Shown: positions 23,061 to 34,736 of the stretch, piece by piece | How positions within the stretch are numbered: position 1 is the stretch's first letter | How the letters are laid out: the number at the start of each line of letters is the position of its first letter | Origin: Coptis chinensis | Lineage: Eukaryota; Streptophyta; Magnoliopsida; Ranunculales; Ranunculaceae | Direction: 5' to 3' | Length of the DNA: 64,000 bases | Assembly (NCBI GenBank): GCA_015680905.1 | Contig: CM027378.1 | Location: 53,965,501-54,029,500, forward strand | Position numbers and translations under genes: made by a program | The notes under the pieces: model-generated | Databases searched by the model: none | What the model was told of the DNA's origin: nothing | The model's input: the letters and a program-made list of their open reading frames with translations, nothing else

Positions 23061-24480
23061 TTTCCGGTCATTCTGAGACCAAGATAAAGGGACTTCCTCG
23101 GTAACTAAGTAATTTACTATGTCTGCGTACCAAGGGGACGAAAAATAGAATACAAGTGTTCATCCGGAAAGGAATCACAGATAGGTTCGGTATCGATATC
23201 AACATCATCGACAAGTCTTGATAAAATGGTCGCAACCACATTTTCGCTACCTTTTTATCTCTAATTTCAAGAGTAAACTCTTGCAAAAGGAGAATCCATC
23301 GATCAACCTTTGTTTTGCATCTTTTTTCGCTAATAGATAACGAAGCGCGCGATAGTCGGTGTAGACAATAGTTGGAGAACCCACTAGGTAAGGATCCGAA
23401 ACTTATCCAACGATATACAACGGCGAAACTCTTTCTCGGTGGTGGTATAGTTACGTTGAGCTTCATTAAGGGTTTTACTCGCGATAGTAAATGACAAACC
23501 GGCTTATCTTCTGCGTTGCCCTCTAGTACGACTCCTATAGCATAAATTTCGCGTCACACATTAATTCAAAAGGTTTAGACCAATCGGTGGTTGAATTATG
23601 GGAGCGGTAGTTAATCGCGGTTTTAATATCTCAAAGGCTTGTTTGCAACCGAAAACTGAAATAAAAATGGCATCTTTAAGCAGGAGATTGGTTAAAGGTC
23701 TAGCAACCTTTGAGAAATCTTGAATAAATCTCCTATAGAAACCTACGTGTCCTAAGAATGCGTGAATGTCTCGAACTGTTTTTGGTATAGGAAGTGAAGC
23801 AATTTTTTCTATCTTAGCTTTGTCGACTTCGATTCCGTCCTTTGAAACGATGTGTCCTAAAACTATTCTTTTAGTAACCATGAAATGACATTTTTCCCAA
23901 TTAAGAACAAGGTTTTTCTCTTCACAACGTGTAAAGACCTTTTCAAGATTTGATAGACAGCTATCGAAAGAATCTCCATAAATTGAGAAGTCGTCCATGA
24001 ATACTTCCATAAACCGTTCAACCATATCGAAAAATATGAAGCATGCGGCGTTGGAAAGTACTGTGCATTGCAAAGGCCGAAAAGGCATTCGCGTCTATAT
24101 GCAAATGTACCAAATGGGCGGTGTGAGCGTTGTCTTTTCTTGATCACAGGTCTATGACTATCTGAAAATAACCTGAATAACCATCAAGAAAGCAGTAATA
24201 GGCATGACCGGCTAAACGTTCGAGCATCTATCTGATCGATGAATGGAAGTGGAAAGTGATCCTTACGAGTGATGGCATTAAGTTTGTGATAGTCAATGCA
24301 TATTCGCCATTTTACTGGGATACGAGCGGAAATGCATTCATCTTTATCATTTCGCACAACTGTAATACCAGATTTCTTTGGAACCACGTGTACAGGACTC
24401 ACCCAAACACTATCAGAGATAGGGTAAATAATACCCGCATCTAGTAATTTTAACACTTCCTCTCGGACCACATCTTTCAT
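23061..24480 (-). pseudogene. Element 1 reverse transcriptase and RNase H
   Basis: RT begins MKDVVREEVLKLLDAGIIYP at 24480, followed by WVSPVHVVPKKSG and the WRICIDYHKLNAITRKDHF fingers. A break lies near 24,150-24,190. The palm has the catalytic FMDDFSIYG, then LNWEKCHFMV, GHIVSKDGIEVDKAKIE and FLGHVGFYRRFIQDFSK. RNase H follows with CDA near 23,550 and a degraded tail to 23,061. The wording is that of the Athila lineage. At least three frameshifts separate the pieces. Confidence 0.85.
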
Positions 24481-25099
24481 GGTAGGGTTTAGGCGACGCG
24501 TGGTTCACGCTGACGCCTTAGCATTTTCTTTCAGTGTATGCGATGGGTGCACACATTAGGTTCAATGCCTTTAATGTCATCGAGGGACCATCCAATAGCA
24601 TAACGATGCTGTTGAATGACATTAATTAAACGAGCTTCCTGATCGTCAGTCAATTGTGAAGAAATAATAACTAGGTGACGACCATCTGCATCAAGCTATA
24701 CGTATTTTAATTTCGAAGGAAGAGGTTTTAAATCAGGGGTGGGCGGAGTGGGTATTAAAGATTCTTGAGGAAGGTCATCATCCATGCAGTAAACAGATTG
24801 ATGATCATCCAAGTTACTTGACATCACTGTTGTAGGGTCGAATAATGGTACTGACTCTAATAACTCATTTACTTCTTGTGTATAATCATCGTTCTCAAAC
24901 TCAGATTCGCTAAAGGAAAGAAATTGGTACACTTCATCTTCAGGAAAAGAGTTTGTGAAATACTCTTGCGGAATGCTGTCAACCTTGTTGACCTCACCAT
25001 CAATGTCGCTCGAAGTTGTTTCATCAACTTGAACACATTCACCTCGACCGAAAGATTTCGAAGGACATGGTCATGGAACCATCTCTACGCTTAATAAGA

Positions 25100-25425
25100 G
25101 CATTAGCGATTGGCGAGGAACGGACGCCCTAAGATGATAGGAATGGAATCACATGCAACTTCTGTATCCAAAATAACAAAGTCTACAGGATAGAAGAAAT
25201 CTTGGACTTTTACAAGGATGTTTTCCACAATTCCTTTTGGATACTTTATGGAACGATCGGCTAACTGTAGAGTCATGGTGGTAGGTTTGAGCTCATGAAG
25301 ACCTAGTTGTTTAAATAAATAATATGAAAGTAAGTTCACACTAGCTCCTAGGTTTAGTAGTGCAGTAGCCGTGTATTTGTCACTTAAGGTGCATGGAACC
25401 GTTGGTCTACCAGGGGTCCTTGTAT
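25100..25425 (-). pseudogene. Element 1 aspartic protease, active-site Asp lost
   Basis: The family segment YLFKQLGLHELKPTTMTLQL and the IIPIILGRPFL-type flap end are present. Just upstream, minus-strand codons read ALLNLGASV where the family has LLDLGAS. The catalytic Asp codon GAC is AAC here, giving Asn. Element 2 retains Asp (LLDLGSS). The protease would therefore be inactive even without the surrounding frameshifts. Confidence 0.75.
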
Positions 25426-25429
25426 TTTA

Positions 25430-27449
25430 CTATACCATTGTGTTAGGTGATGGGAGGAAACCGTTCAAATGAGGAACGCTTTGTTGAGGAACATTAGTTC
25501 TCCTTTTGTGGTGCACATATCTTCGTGAAATTTTGCATGTTTTGGTAATAGTTTTAAGGCATCGAGAAAAGGTAAGTTGATTGTTAAATTTTGAAAAGTC
25601 TCGAATTTCAAGCAAAATTCTCATCGGTTTATTCTTTGCCTGCGTGTAGGAAACGGTGCCTTTAGTATGAATTTGGCAAAGGGGTCTACTTGCTTGTTTC
25701 CTACATCGAGGAGGTGTTAACTTTGTTGGATATGGGGAATCTTCCGTGAGGTTCATTATTAGAAATAGATTCCTTGGAACCTTCTTTTTTTCCTTTGGTT
25801 GATCATCCGCATCGTATTTGATTGTCTCAGCTTTTTCCGGATCGTAGAGTAGTGATTGCATGCACCTCACCTTGGTTGGGGGTGCTTGTACCGAGGGCAT
25901 TGGTGAGTTCAAAGGTCGTGTTTGCTTTGGTTTAGGGTTTGGAACCGCTTGTGCAGAAACACGCTTTTCGACTTTTTCTTGCGCCCAATTCTTTGAAGTG
26001 ATTGTTGGATAGACGTTAAAATTTGAGACTGTTGGTTCATGTAAGCTAAGAAAGTCTCGTTTGTCCTATCTGAAACGGGTTTGCGCAGCAGTTGTGCAAA
26101 GGTAGTAGTTCATTCATTATTATTCTTTGAGAAGTTGTTGATTATAGTTGGGATCCGGATTAAAATTTGGAACAAGGTTGCGGTTGGTTTGATAGTTTGC
26201 ATTGGAATTATTTTGAAATTGACCTTGTTGGTATTGTTGATTATTTCCTTGGCGGTATGGAATAAAATTGTTAGTAGGCGAGCAGGTGGATTAGCAAAAC
26301 CCGGAGGAACCCCATTTGTTGGTTATTTTTGGCAAGCGTTTAAATTCGGATGTTGTCTCCACGGTGCATGGGAATGTTGAATGCACATGCCTCCTCCGAT
26401 TGTTGAGTAGGGGAAGCATATAACAAGGGACAATATGCATCGGGATGGTCGGGACTAAGACAAAGGACACAAGGAGGCGGTGTCAACGTTCATGACCGGT
26501 TTTGGTAGTTGATCGTTTACTTGAACCGCAAGGGCATCTACTTTTTAGTTAGGGATTCTATCAAATTTTTATTTAGGGATCGGGTTTTACCTCAAAAATA
26601 GATGTGGCTTTTGTAACATTGTCCTTTGATGACCGAGAGGCGACTTCGGTGTTACCCCAAAGTGTACCTTTTTCGCTTGTTTTTCAAGAAAAGTATAAGC
26701 TTCGTAGCTCCTTTGTCCATGAAGCAACCGCCGTTCATTATATCAAGAGTTTCTTTTTGATGATCGAAAGACCATTAAAGAATGAACGAACAAGGACGAC
26801 TTTGTCCAGTTGGTGATGAGGACATTCTAACGTAAGATCAAGAAAACGACTCCATGCTACGTCAAAAGGATTCATGAGGATTTTGACAAAAGAATTAAAT
26901 TTTTCAAGCATTTCGGTTGTTTTTCTTCGAGTGTAAAATTGAAGCATGAAAGCTTGAACTAGTTTATTCCATGTGTCTATGGATCGTGGTCGTTGTCCCG
27001 CTAGCCAAGTTGACGCTTTTTCGCTAAAGTGAATGGAAACAATCAAAGCAAGAGTTGTTCCTTAGAGATCTTTGGATGGTGAAATGTTGTTGCCACTTGT
27101 TGAAGCTTACGAAGATGATTGTAAGGTTTTTCGTGCTCCAAACCATGATATATAGGTAACAAACTGAAAACGTTTGGTGGGATAATGAAAATCACCGACA
27201 ATGTCCTCAAGTTTGATGCGGGAAGAAGGTCCTCCCCTGTAATGCAAGATAGAAGTCCGAGAGGGGCTTCTCTGCTGGTGGAGGATCGTCGGCCATAATG
27301 ACAGAAGTTGATGGCGACGAAGGATTGTGATGAAGGTAATTAGCAGTAGAAGAACAATTTTTAGGTGAGAACTTACGCAATTGCTTATCATTATTTTTTC
27401 GACGATAGGTATGTTCAATTTCTTTAGTGGAACCGGACCTTAATCTCAT
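25430..27449 (-). pseudogene. Element 1 gag
   Basis: Starts MRLRSGSTKEIEHTYRRK at 27449. That start is conserved in element 2 (MRLRSGKHKELELTYRL). An internal MADDPPPAEKPLSDFYLALQ, a KLEDIVGDFHYP-like segment and the retrotransposon gag core (27,046-26,738: FSEKASTWLAG, TWNKLVQAFMLQFYTR) follow. A degraded zinc-knuckle region lies near 26,360-26,480. The distal part to 25,430 is a Pro/Lys-rich linker toward protease. Gag forms the virus-like particle. Multiple frame breaks are present. Confidence 0.75.
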
Positions 27450-29049
27450 GCAAGCATAAAATTAGATCTAACTTTACGTAAGGAATTTAGTAGGACTCGA
27501 ATTTTGTTATTATCTTAAGCATTAGAGTTTAACAACATATGCCTAAGCTGCTGCTAACGTAGCAGTAAAGCTAGGAATACGTGTGCATAAACCAACAGCC
27601 AGGTCACAAGAGAGATATGAGGGAGGCTTTCCGTGCAAGCACGGTTCTAATTAAGTAACCTCAATCTTTCAAGTTTCCTAGACACCATTGGAATATGATT
27701 AAAATTTATGGAATTAAAATTTATGCAAAGGCGGTATTAGTTTTAATTTAATTTAATTTAATTAATTAATTTTTTTTAAAAAAAAATTTATGCAAGGGTT
27801 AAAATACAAACTACTCATACAATACTAGGTGCAGTAGCATGTGAAGATACTCTAATCATACGTATAGCTATACGAATAGGCAAACTTGTGTCATCGATAA
27901 ATATTTCCATACGTACAGGCAAATATACATCAGTAATACGTATATGTACGCTAATTTGTAAATCGATATTACGTAAACGTATATCAACAGTAACAGGCAA
28001 ATTTGAATCACTCATATGTATCTAAATACATAAGCATGCGGATATAGTATACATACGCAGATAAATACGACAAAACTAAACATGCAAGGTATTATACATA
28101 AACTAAAATACGACTCTTATATTGCATAATAATTCGATTTTGACAATACTCATTGAGATTGCGAATGTCATATAGAGAGCAGCTTTACCCCGTAGGGTTT
28201 AGAAACAACTTACCCAACTCAGATTTTAACCCTCGTTGGAATGTTCTCCTCTTTCTTGACAAAATCGACTTATTAGACAATACCGTGTACGTATACGTAG
28301 AGAAATATTAAACATGTAACAAGAAACATTTATACGTAGAAAGACATATACCCATGCAAAACAGTACCATTAATAAGTAAATATACATTAATATGCAATT
28401 CATGTCCGTGTAATCGTATATAAAATTTACCGATTAACTTAACTTGATTCATGCATAATTCTAGGCTAAAACGTAAATAATAATCCATAAATTTTTCTTA
28501 ATACTATATACATGGCATACATACAGAAAAAACATAAAAAAATACAATAATACTGAAAATTTGGAATTGTAGCTTCCCGCTATTCCGCCCTTGAAATGAA
28601 ACAAACGTTTCAATTGGCCGACGCGATTAATCTCAAAGGATTATCGAATTTTTCAGTCTGAGGGCGGATATTTAGGCTGGAAATGGATCAAGGTAGATCG
28701 GGGAGATATTGGTGGTTGAGCAGGGGGCAGCAAACAAGCAATTTGACTCATCGCTAACGCTGGTCACACACAAGACGCTGACTACACACGCCACGCGGCG
28801 TGTCAAGTAATCCCGGTGAGTTCAATTTTTATGGAAGTCTTATAATCTCCTCAGAGTGTATGCGTTCCCAGTCCTAACTTTTGGTACCTGGAAGTGCAAT
28901 GAAAAATCCGTGAGCTTACAGGTCTATTGCGAGGCAAAAATCCGAAAATTTAACAAAAACGTAAGAACGAAAGAAAAGGAAAGAAAAGAAGAGAATGGGG
29001 GTTCCCCCTTTTTGCAACTTCCGATCTGTAGAACATGTTCTATGGCTTT
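27450..29049 (-). other. Element 1 leader between primer site and gag
   Basis: A long (about 1.6 kb) A/T-rich untranslated leader, typical of Athila and related elements. It contains a block conserved with element 2 at about 27,570-27,700 (CAGCCAGGTCAC, GAGGGAGG, AACCTCAAT, CAAGTTTCCTAG) and a (TTAA)n/T-rich tract at 27,740-27,790. No gene was seen. Confidence 0.6.
27631..27644 (-). promoter_or_regulatory. Element 1 leader hairpin CCGTGC/GCACGG
   Basis: CCGTGCAAGCACGG can form a 6-bp stem with a tiny loop, or dimerise. The matching site in element 2 (52,894-52,905) has CGTGCTAGCACG, so the self-complementarity is kept although the centre differs. It may be an RNA dimerisation or packaging signal; this is inferred from position and conservation. 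Confidence 0.4.
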
Positions 29050-29067
29050 AGAACAGCAGTGGCGCCA
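29050..29067 (-). other. Element 1 primer-binding site (tRNA-Asp-like)
   Basis: Starting two bases inside the 5' LTR, the minus strand reads TGGCGCCACTGC. The first seven bases match the tRNA-Asp-type primer site (TGGCGCCGTTGC) used by Athila/Tat elements; the rest has drifted. Confidence 0.6.
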
Positions 29068-29069
29068 TT

Positions 29070-30522
29070 TGATATATGCTTCTTTACTACTACTTAGAGG
29101 TTTGAACTCTCTAAATTGATGCAAAAGCAACTCAAGGTCCTTACTCACGATTTTCGATTTCGTAGAGTTATAATAAGGATTCGAACCAACCTAAAGTCTA
29201 GGACAACTACAAATTGGTTGTTACAATAAAGGGAACTAAAGAGTAAAGTTATAATACTAATGCTAGGTTTTCTTTCCTACACAACATTAAGAAAAACATT
29301 AAAGTTTGAATCATGCACTTAATACAAAAGACAATTTACTAAAGAAAGAAAAGTGGAGAGCTAATCCTCCTCATGTGATACTAACATTTAGTTGTTGATT
29401 TGAAAAGTTTATTTATTCTTCCTAGACCCATAGACAAGCCCCTAATGGAAGAAAACTTGATCCCTAGCATGTATGGCTCACTTAAGAGCTCATACATGCT
29501 AGCAAGTGGAACCAAGTAATGACTTATCTCTAAGCTCATTGCTTTGATTCCTAACTAGACTCTACACCAACTATCATTTTGGGATAGGATGTAGAGTTAC
29601 TTGTTTTTCCTAAAAACCTACCAAACCAACAACAATTGTTTTTCCCTCACATGAGTTGGATTAACTCCCCAAAAGGGAAGTTAGCTCATGATCCTTGAGA
29701 CAAGGAATTTAAACTAGAGAAACAAAGAAAGAGAGAAAAAGGAAGAAGATAAACAATCAAACTCACTTCTATTTATTTTCTAGAAGAAAACAAGTATTTC
29801 CTCCATTAAAACTATTACAAGCTTTCTAATAAAAACTAAAAACTAACTTATGATTTTTTTTTCACTAAGGAACTAAAATAATGCCATGTAAGGAAAATAA
29901 GTCAAGGGAGTAAATGGAGTGTCCCCCACCCTTGTCTAATTTCTTCTCCATTTGAGAGAAATCTCATTTCCTCCCACGTGAATCATCAAACCACATTAAT
30001 TCATTTTTATCCACCACATTAAAACAAAGTGACACCTTGCCTTTTTTTCACTATTAACACCTAATCTAATTTATTACATGCAAGGTGTCAACTTTACACC
30101 AATAATTTGTTATTTTTGTCTTGACATGCTCCATGATTGATGACTCATCCAATCTTGTGGCCCCGTATAATGGGTCCATATGCGATCCGATGGCGATCCG
30201 GTATTTTGGGCGCTTTTACAACTTCCGCCTATCGCGTAGAGTTCATCGCCCCCGATTTGTCAGGCAGCTCTCTCTTATCGCATTCGGAGTCCTGGTTCGA
30301 GAGGTAGGAGCTTTGGAAGTTTGATGCTTCTGTGCGGATTTGGAAGAATTCATATATACGCCGTTCCTTGTGCTTTATCGCAGGTTTAACCAATATTTCC
30401 ATGTTTACTGCAAATACCTGCAAAAGTATGAAAACATATTTATTTCATGATTATTAAACACATAATTAACTAAATTTATATGTCTCAATGGGGTTTCATA
30501 ATATACTTTTGGGTGCTTATCA
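29070..30522 (-). repeat. Element 1, 5' LTR
   Basis: 1,453 bp, highly similar to 12,624-14,081. On the minus strand a TATATATG motif at about 30,351-30,358 is a possible TATA box for the element transcript. Confidence 0.9.
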
Positions 30523-30527
30523 CCTGC

Positions 30528-30934
30528 CTTAAAGCATTTTCGTTCAGAGATAGTAGACGATTTGGGGTTATTCAGCACACGGCAGGTCAAAATATGCAAG
30601 CTGAGATGCTATTAAACTATTATGCAGAAAGGGGATGGAATAATTGAATCAAGCATATCAAACATCAATTTTTCATCATGACTACTGGCTTGCTGCATAT
30701 ATAACAGAATAGAATAGTACTTGCAATCATATGTGTTGCATCTCTATGTAATAAAATGACGTTACATAAAAAAAACATATGCAAGCCAAAATATAACAAC
30801 TTGTTGAAAATATTTAATATTTCATTAGAACGGTACAGAAAGTTAGGAGAAGCCAACCCTTCTATGTATCGTAGTATGGCCAATGATTGGTTGGTTTGCC
30901 TCATTTTCATGATCTGGAAGAAGCCTCAAGTCGG
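30528..30934. other. Low-copy DNA flanking Athila element 1
   Basis: Continuous with 12,156-12,618 before insertion. Both strands have short open frames (for example 30,756-30,938 plus) but no recognised family. Confidence 0.4.
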
Positions 30935-31312
30935 TTAAGAAAAGGGTCCGAAGGACCCTCTGGGGAACATCGGCCACCTTACACGGCCAAATATATCGGT
31001 ATATTCAGTTTTATCTAGTTCAACCAACTTCCTCTTGGATGTTGGATGGGCATAACTTTCCTCGATTCGCGACAAATCTGTAAATAACGGAACAAATTCT
31101 AAGGTAAGATCATATCTTTTCTCGCACACCACCGGTTTAAAGACCGCATGTCTATGTTGGAACACGGACATCGGGTCGCGACGATAGCTTCTTAAAAGCA
31201 AAAACCGACGTAGTTTAAATGATAAGTGTGTAAATAAAAAAATGAAATCGAACACGGCTATGAAACCTAAGTGGCGTTCTATACATAGTTTTGGAACGAG
31301 GACTTTTATCAC
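30935..31312 (-). CDS. Unidentified coding-like exon
   Basis: A 125-codon frame with gene-like composition: a hydrophobic start (GFIAVFDFIFLFTHLSF) followed by a hydrophilic part (EESYAHPTSKRKLVELDK). It may be the last exon of a gene that also includes 31,415-31,680 and about 31,840-31,960, since all three are on the minus strand with splice-like borders. No family was recognised. It may equally be a fragment. Confidence 0.35.
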   Translation of the reverse strand: MIKVLVPKLCIERHLGFIAVFDFIFLFTHLSFKLRRFLLLRSYRRDPMSVFQHRHAVFKPVVCEKRYDLTLEFVPLFTDLSRIEESYAHPTSKRKLVELDKTEYTDIFGRVRWPMFPRGSFGPFS

Positions 31313-31414
31313 TCTAACTTTTTACTATAAACATCTCCTTCACGGTTAGAACAACTTTCATTACAAGATTGTTGTTACCTTAGCTTTCGTGAAAAGAACC
31401 ATTATACCGCTCAC

Positions 31415-31680
31415 CTAGTGACAAGTCCGATGCCCCGAGCCCCAAGGGCCAAAGCAAAGAACATAACCAAGCCCATCCACAATACCACTGCGGCAATGAT
31501 GGGTATATCTTGACCAAAGAATGAGATCAACTACTTTTGGCAATAGCGACGTCAATCCATCCCGAAAAACAATTAGAATCAATGCTAAAGAGGTGAATAA
31601 TTTTCCTACATACATCCGTAAATTAAAAACATCAAAAGTTAAACACATTGTGTCACTTAGTATCCATGAATCATGATAAT
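31415..31680 (-). CDS. Unidentified membrane-like exon
   Basis: After an acceptor-like TTACAG near 31,683, a frame runs NYHDSWILSDTMCLTFDVF and a hydrophobic helix (LFTSLALILIVF), ending at 31,415. It looks like a transmembrane segment. The protein family was not recognised. Confidence 0.35.
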
Positions 31681-31839
31681 TTTCTGTAACATGGCAAACA
31701 TATTGTTAAACCTCTTACAAAGGGCAAGTAATAATTTTCTGATATTAATTAACATCATACAAGAGAAAAATAATAACTTGCAACACTTGATAATATAAGT
31801 CTCAACTATTATTTCAACCAGGGTTCAAGTAAATGATAT

Positions 31840-31962
31840 ACCTCCTTGCATCATGAGGAAGAGCAGTTCGTACATTTTTTGCCATAGGATGTCATAATCC
31901 TTCCATCCATAGAAATCCAAAGCTAGTGTGTTGAAGGCCTCAAAGATAAGCTTTGTGTCTTT
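31840..31962 (-). CDS. Unidentified first-exon-like stretch
   Basis: Minus strand: EAFNTLALDFYGWKDYDILW then a Met-rich end before a donor-like GGAG|GTATAT near 31,842. It could be the first coding exon of the same unidentified gene as the two exon-like stretches to its left. No database family is recognised by eye. Confidence 0.3.
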
Positions 31963-33444
31963 GTGTGTATTTGTGTTTAGGTTATAAGTTCAATATTATC
32001 TTCGTTAGATTGGATAGTACCAAGAAAAGGAAAATGCAAGAAAAACCTATTTGTCAATGAGTAAAGAGAGACGGAGGAGAGAGTTATCGAAAATAGAGAC
32101 TGGGGAGAGGAGTCTGAGCACGAGTTTCTTGTTATAGAATAATGGGAAACCTAAACAAAATTTCATCCAGTTTTATGCCGGTTTCACCCTTAGTACATTT
32201 TCTCATCTTTATACTAGAAGATGACGGATGTGTGGTCTAGATCTGTGCTCATTGGGATGCATTTAAAGGTATGCGCATTGTAGATTTACTATATTTTTAT
32301 ATTGTTTTTTAAAAATGTTAGAAGCACAAATTTAAAGATTTGAAAAAAACGGATGCATAGTACGGTTCGCATTATTGTTACTAGTTTTGAACACGTGGCT
32401 ACGCCACTCTCTGCCACAATTTGCACCGACCAATGTTTTCAAAAAAATTCTCAATACATTTTAACCCCTAAAACATAACAAATATTAAAATAATATAAAA
32501 ACAATTATCTTGTAATTGAAGATGCAAAATAGGGACAAAATCGTCCAATAGTTTGTATTGACGTAGACAACTCAATTAAGAAAGTTAGCTTACGCCATCA
32601 ATAAAGTAAGTTTCTTTTTTACTTTTTAGCCCCTAAATAAAACAACTATTACATTTGTATTTAGCTGACTCTTTTGTATTTTAAAATAGAAACTGGGGGT
32701 ACAATCGTCTGTATTGGTGCGAACGGAATTTTCCACGGCAAACGGCTCACTTGCATGCGCCTCATTACAGGGTAGAATAGATGAAAATAATGAGGGGAAA
32801 TTCCCACCATATCTTTCTCTCTCCAACCCATCGGCCTCATTCACTCGAAAATAAATCTCAATCTTGTTCCTCAAAACCCATACGTCAACAGTCAACACTC
32901 AAAACTAGCCACAGGAGTTCTCTCATGACCAACACTGCCAATTTCATAAATCTCTTTTTTCTCTTTATCTCCCATTCTGGATCTCTCTCTCCATCTCAAG
33001 TTCTCAACCAAAAACACCCAGCTTGTAATAAATTTTTTTTGAGAATAACGGCGCGGCATCACTTTTTTTGGTGGTTGGGGCTGGTTACTAACCTTCTACT
33101 TAATAAATATCAATAACGCCATTCTATATACACACAATTTTGAAGCAAAGATAAAGTTCAACAACTTCAATACCCAATTCTTCGTGTTTCTCAAAATCAA
33201 CCACAACCAAGGCAAGTAAGTGGGTTTTGTCTCGACCCGTTATTTGGCCGAACTTAAGATGAGTAAAATGAAAGATCAACGGTAGGATGTTGTAAGATCA
33301 CAATAACCAAATCACGGATGGACACGTGGCAAACCAAACACTGAACTTAATTAGTTCTCTTTATTCCTCGAGATTCTAATTGTCAAATATCAAAGGACAG
33401 ATATTTTATAGGGGTATTCTGGCCATATTTAAAAGGCACACAGA
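31963..33444. other. Unassigned low-copy region
   Basis: No convincing gene. Part of 32,780-33,110 is pyrimidine-rich like a plant 5' leader, and its open frame has no domain. CACGTGGC (a G-box-like core) occurs near 33,324. Confidence 0.35.
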
Positions 33445-33488
33445 TTGACCACAGTCAACTGAGTTGATTGCAGTTGACTGATGGTCAA
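33445..33488. repeat. W-box inverted repeat (hairpin)
   Basis: TTGACCACAGTCAACTG and CAGTTGACTGATGGTCAA are reverse complements except for one inserted base, with a 9-bp centre. Each arm carries two TTGAC W-box cores in one orientation or the other, the target of WRKY factors. It could be a regulatory module, a hairpin-forming site or the core of a small inverted-repeat element. Confidence 0.6.
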
Positions 33489-34060
33489 ATAGCATAAATA
33501 TAATAAAAAACTAATATTTTAATATTTCTGGATCAAAGTCTAATTATCATAATAATAGTAAGTCCAATGTCTTAAAAACTCTAAATTGAAGTGTCTCATT
33601 GCATTTCCGATACATTACAGTTATAAGTTTTATCACAAACTTTTTTCTCTCCAAATGATATTATATGGCACTAGAGGCTGATTATACATCGAAAGCATTT
33701 ATTTATTTTCAAAACACACAAGCTTTGTCGAAACCCTAAACCTTTTCTATGAAAAAAATTTCAGCTCTAAAACTAATGGAAGATTTACATTGAAATGGTT
33801 TGGAAGTGTTAAGTTTCGAGCTTGACAGGCATATGCTATCATTCTTAACCTATGAGGTCCTCCTAAAGAACCAAGTGGGACAATTGTTTTTAGCTAAGAA
33901 TTACAATTAAAATTTCAGGAATCTCTCCTGATAATTGACACAGTTCCTTGTATTTAGGGTTTGCAAAGTGGCACTAGTACTTTTCCCACTTTGGATGTTT
34001 TTTTTAGAGTGAATGAACAATGAAAGTATGGCTAACTTTTAAATTCCCTAGTATAGTGAT
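33489..34060. other. Unassigned spacer upstream of U5
   Basis: A/T-rich DNA with no gene recognised on either strand. Confidence 0.4.
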
Positions 34061-34112
34061 AGTCCCATATTGCTTAAGTAACAAAGCACAAAGTTCAGTA
34101 TTAGTATATAGT
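34061..34112 (+). promoter_or_regulatory. U5 snRNA promoter: USE and TATA
   Basis: GTCCCATATTG at 34,062-34,072 resembles the plant snRNA upstream sequence element RTCCCACATCG. TATATAG lies at 34,106-34,112, about 33 bp further on. That spacing (roughly four helical turns) is the one known for RNA polymerase II snRNA genes in plants, and both sites fall at the expected distances (-70s and -30s) from the U5 start. Confidence 0.7.
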
Positions 34113-34140
34113 AAGCTACTCTTTCTCTTCAAAACCAAGC

Positions 34141-34260
34141 AGCTACGCAGTGAGCACAAAGCGAACTATTCTTTCGCCTTTTACTAAAGAATACGTTTTG
34201 TAAGTGTTCCTGGTTATTTTCGTTGGGTTTTGAGGCACAACTATCATCTTTTGTTGTTTG
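34141..34260 (+). ncRNA. U5: U5 spliceosomal snRNA
   Basis: The invariant U5 loop 1 (CGCCTTTTACT) is at about 34,175-34,185, closed by the perfect 8-bp stem TATTCTTT/AAAGAATA, extended by AAC/GTT, ACAAA/TTTGT and GAGCAC/GTGTTC. This rebuilds the complete U5 stem-loop I. An Sm-like ATTTTCG follows near 34,215, and a 3' hairpin (ACAAC...GTTGT) after it. U5 aligns exon ends in the spliceosome through loop 1. The start is set by distance from the TATA box; the 3' end is approximate. The gene has a canonical promoter and appears intact, apart from a slightly non-consensus Sm site. Confidence 0.82.
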
Positions 34261-34736
34261 ACACACCGGCCTCCCTAGACCCTTCGGGATTAAAAACTTC
34301 TTTCTGTTAAAATTTTAAAATCCAATTTTAAAGAGAGAGAGTGAGGTCTATCAACTGATCGAGTTGACAAGCAGATTACAATGAATACCGAGAGCATTGC
34401 TTTGCTGTGAATTGTCTTACATATTCACCTGATTCACAGCTGCCTACTAGAGCTGATGTCTTGCATTGCATAGTTGCATGTTTGAGCTTGCAATTTAATA
34501 TGCTATATTGGCTCTATTGATCTAATTTATTTAATTGCATTCAGATGAGGAAGGCAGTCAAGACTCAAGAGAGCGCACATGTTAACCAAAAGTACTACGC
34601 ATATTACTTACGATTTATCTGTTCTACACAAGCCTAGAAAAGCACCCATTACAGTTTTTAAGAGCCAAACCCCAACTTAACCCAAAAAAAAAATAATAAC
34701 TCAACCAAAATGACTTCCAACCCCACTTCTTTGCTT

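Larger units (their letters stand above)
12624..30522 (-). mobile_element. Athila-like Ty3/gypsy LTR retrotransposon, element 1
   Basis: A 17.9 kb element with ends TGATATAT...TTATCA, two ~1.46 kb LTRs and the 5-bp target duplication CCTGC on both sides (12,619-12,623 and 30,523-30,527). The body encodes, right to left, gag, protease, RT with the Athila-style FMDDFSIYG motif, RNase H and integrase. A small ORF and three related ORFs follow before the 3' LTR. Order PR-RT-RH-INT, a tRNA-Asp-like primer site, the long leader and the large 3' region place it in the Athila lineage. Every gene has frameshifts or stops, so it cannot move on its own. The exact duplication shows that the insertion has not rearranged. 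Confidence 0.9.

Noticed and set aside
24256..24444. Plus-strand ORF over the RT region
   Set aside because: Antisense shadow of the RT fingers domain.
34106..34260. U5 gene transcribed by Pol III
   Set aside because: The USE-to-TATA spacing is the longer Pol II type and there is no T-run terminator directly at the 3' end.
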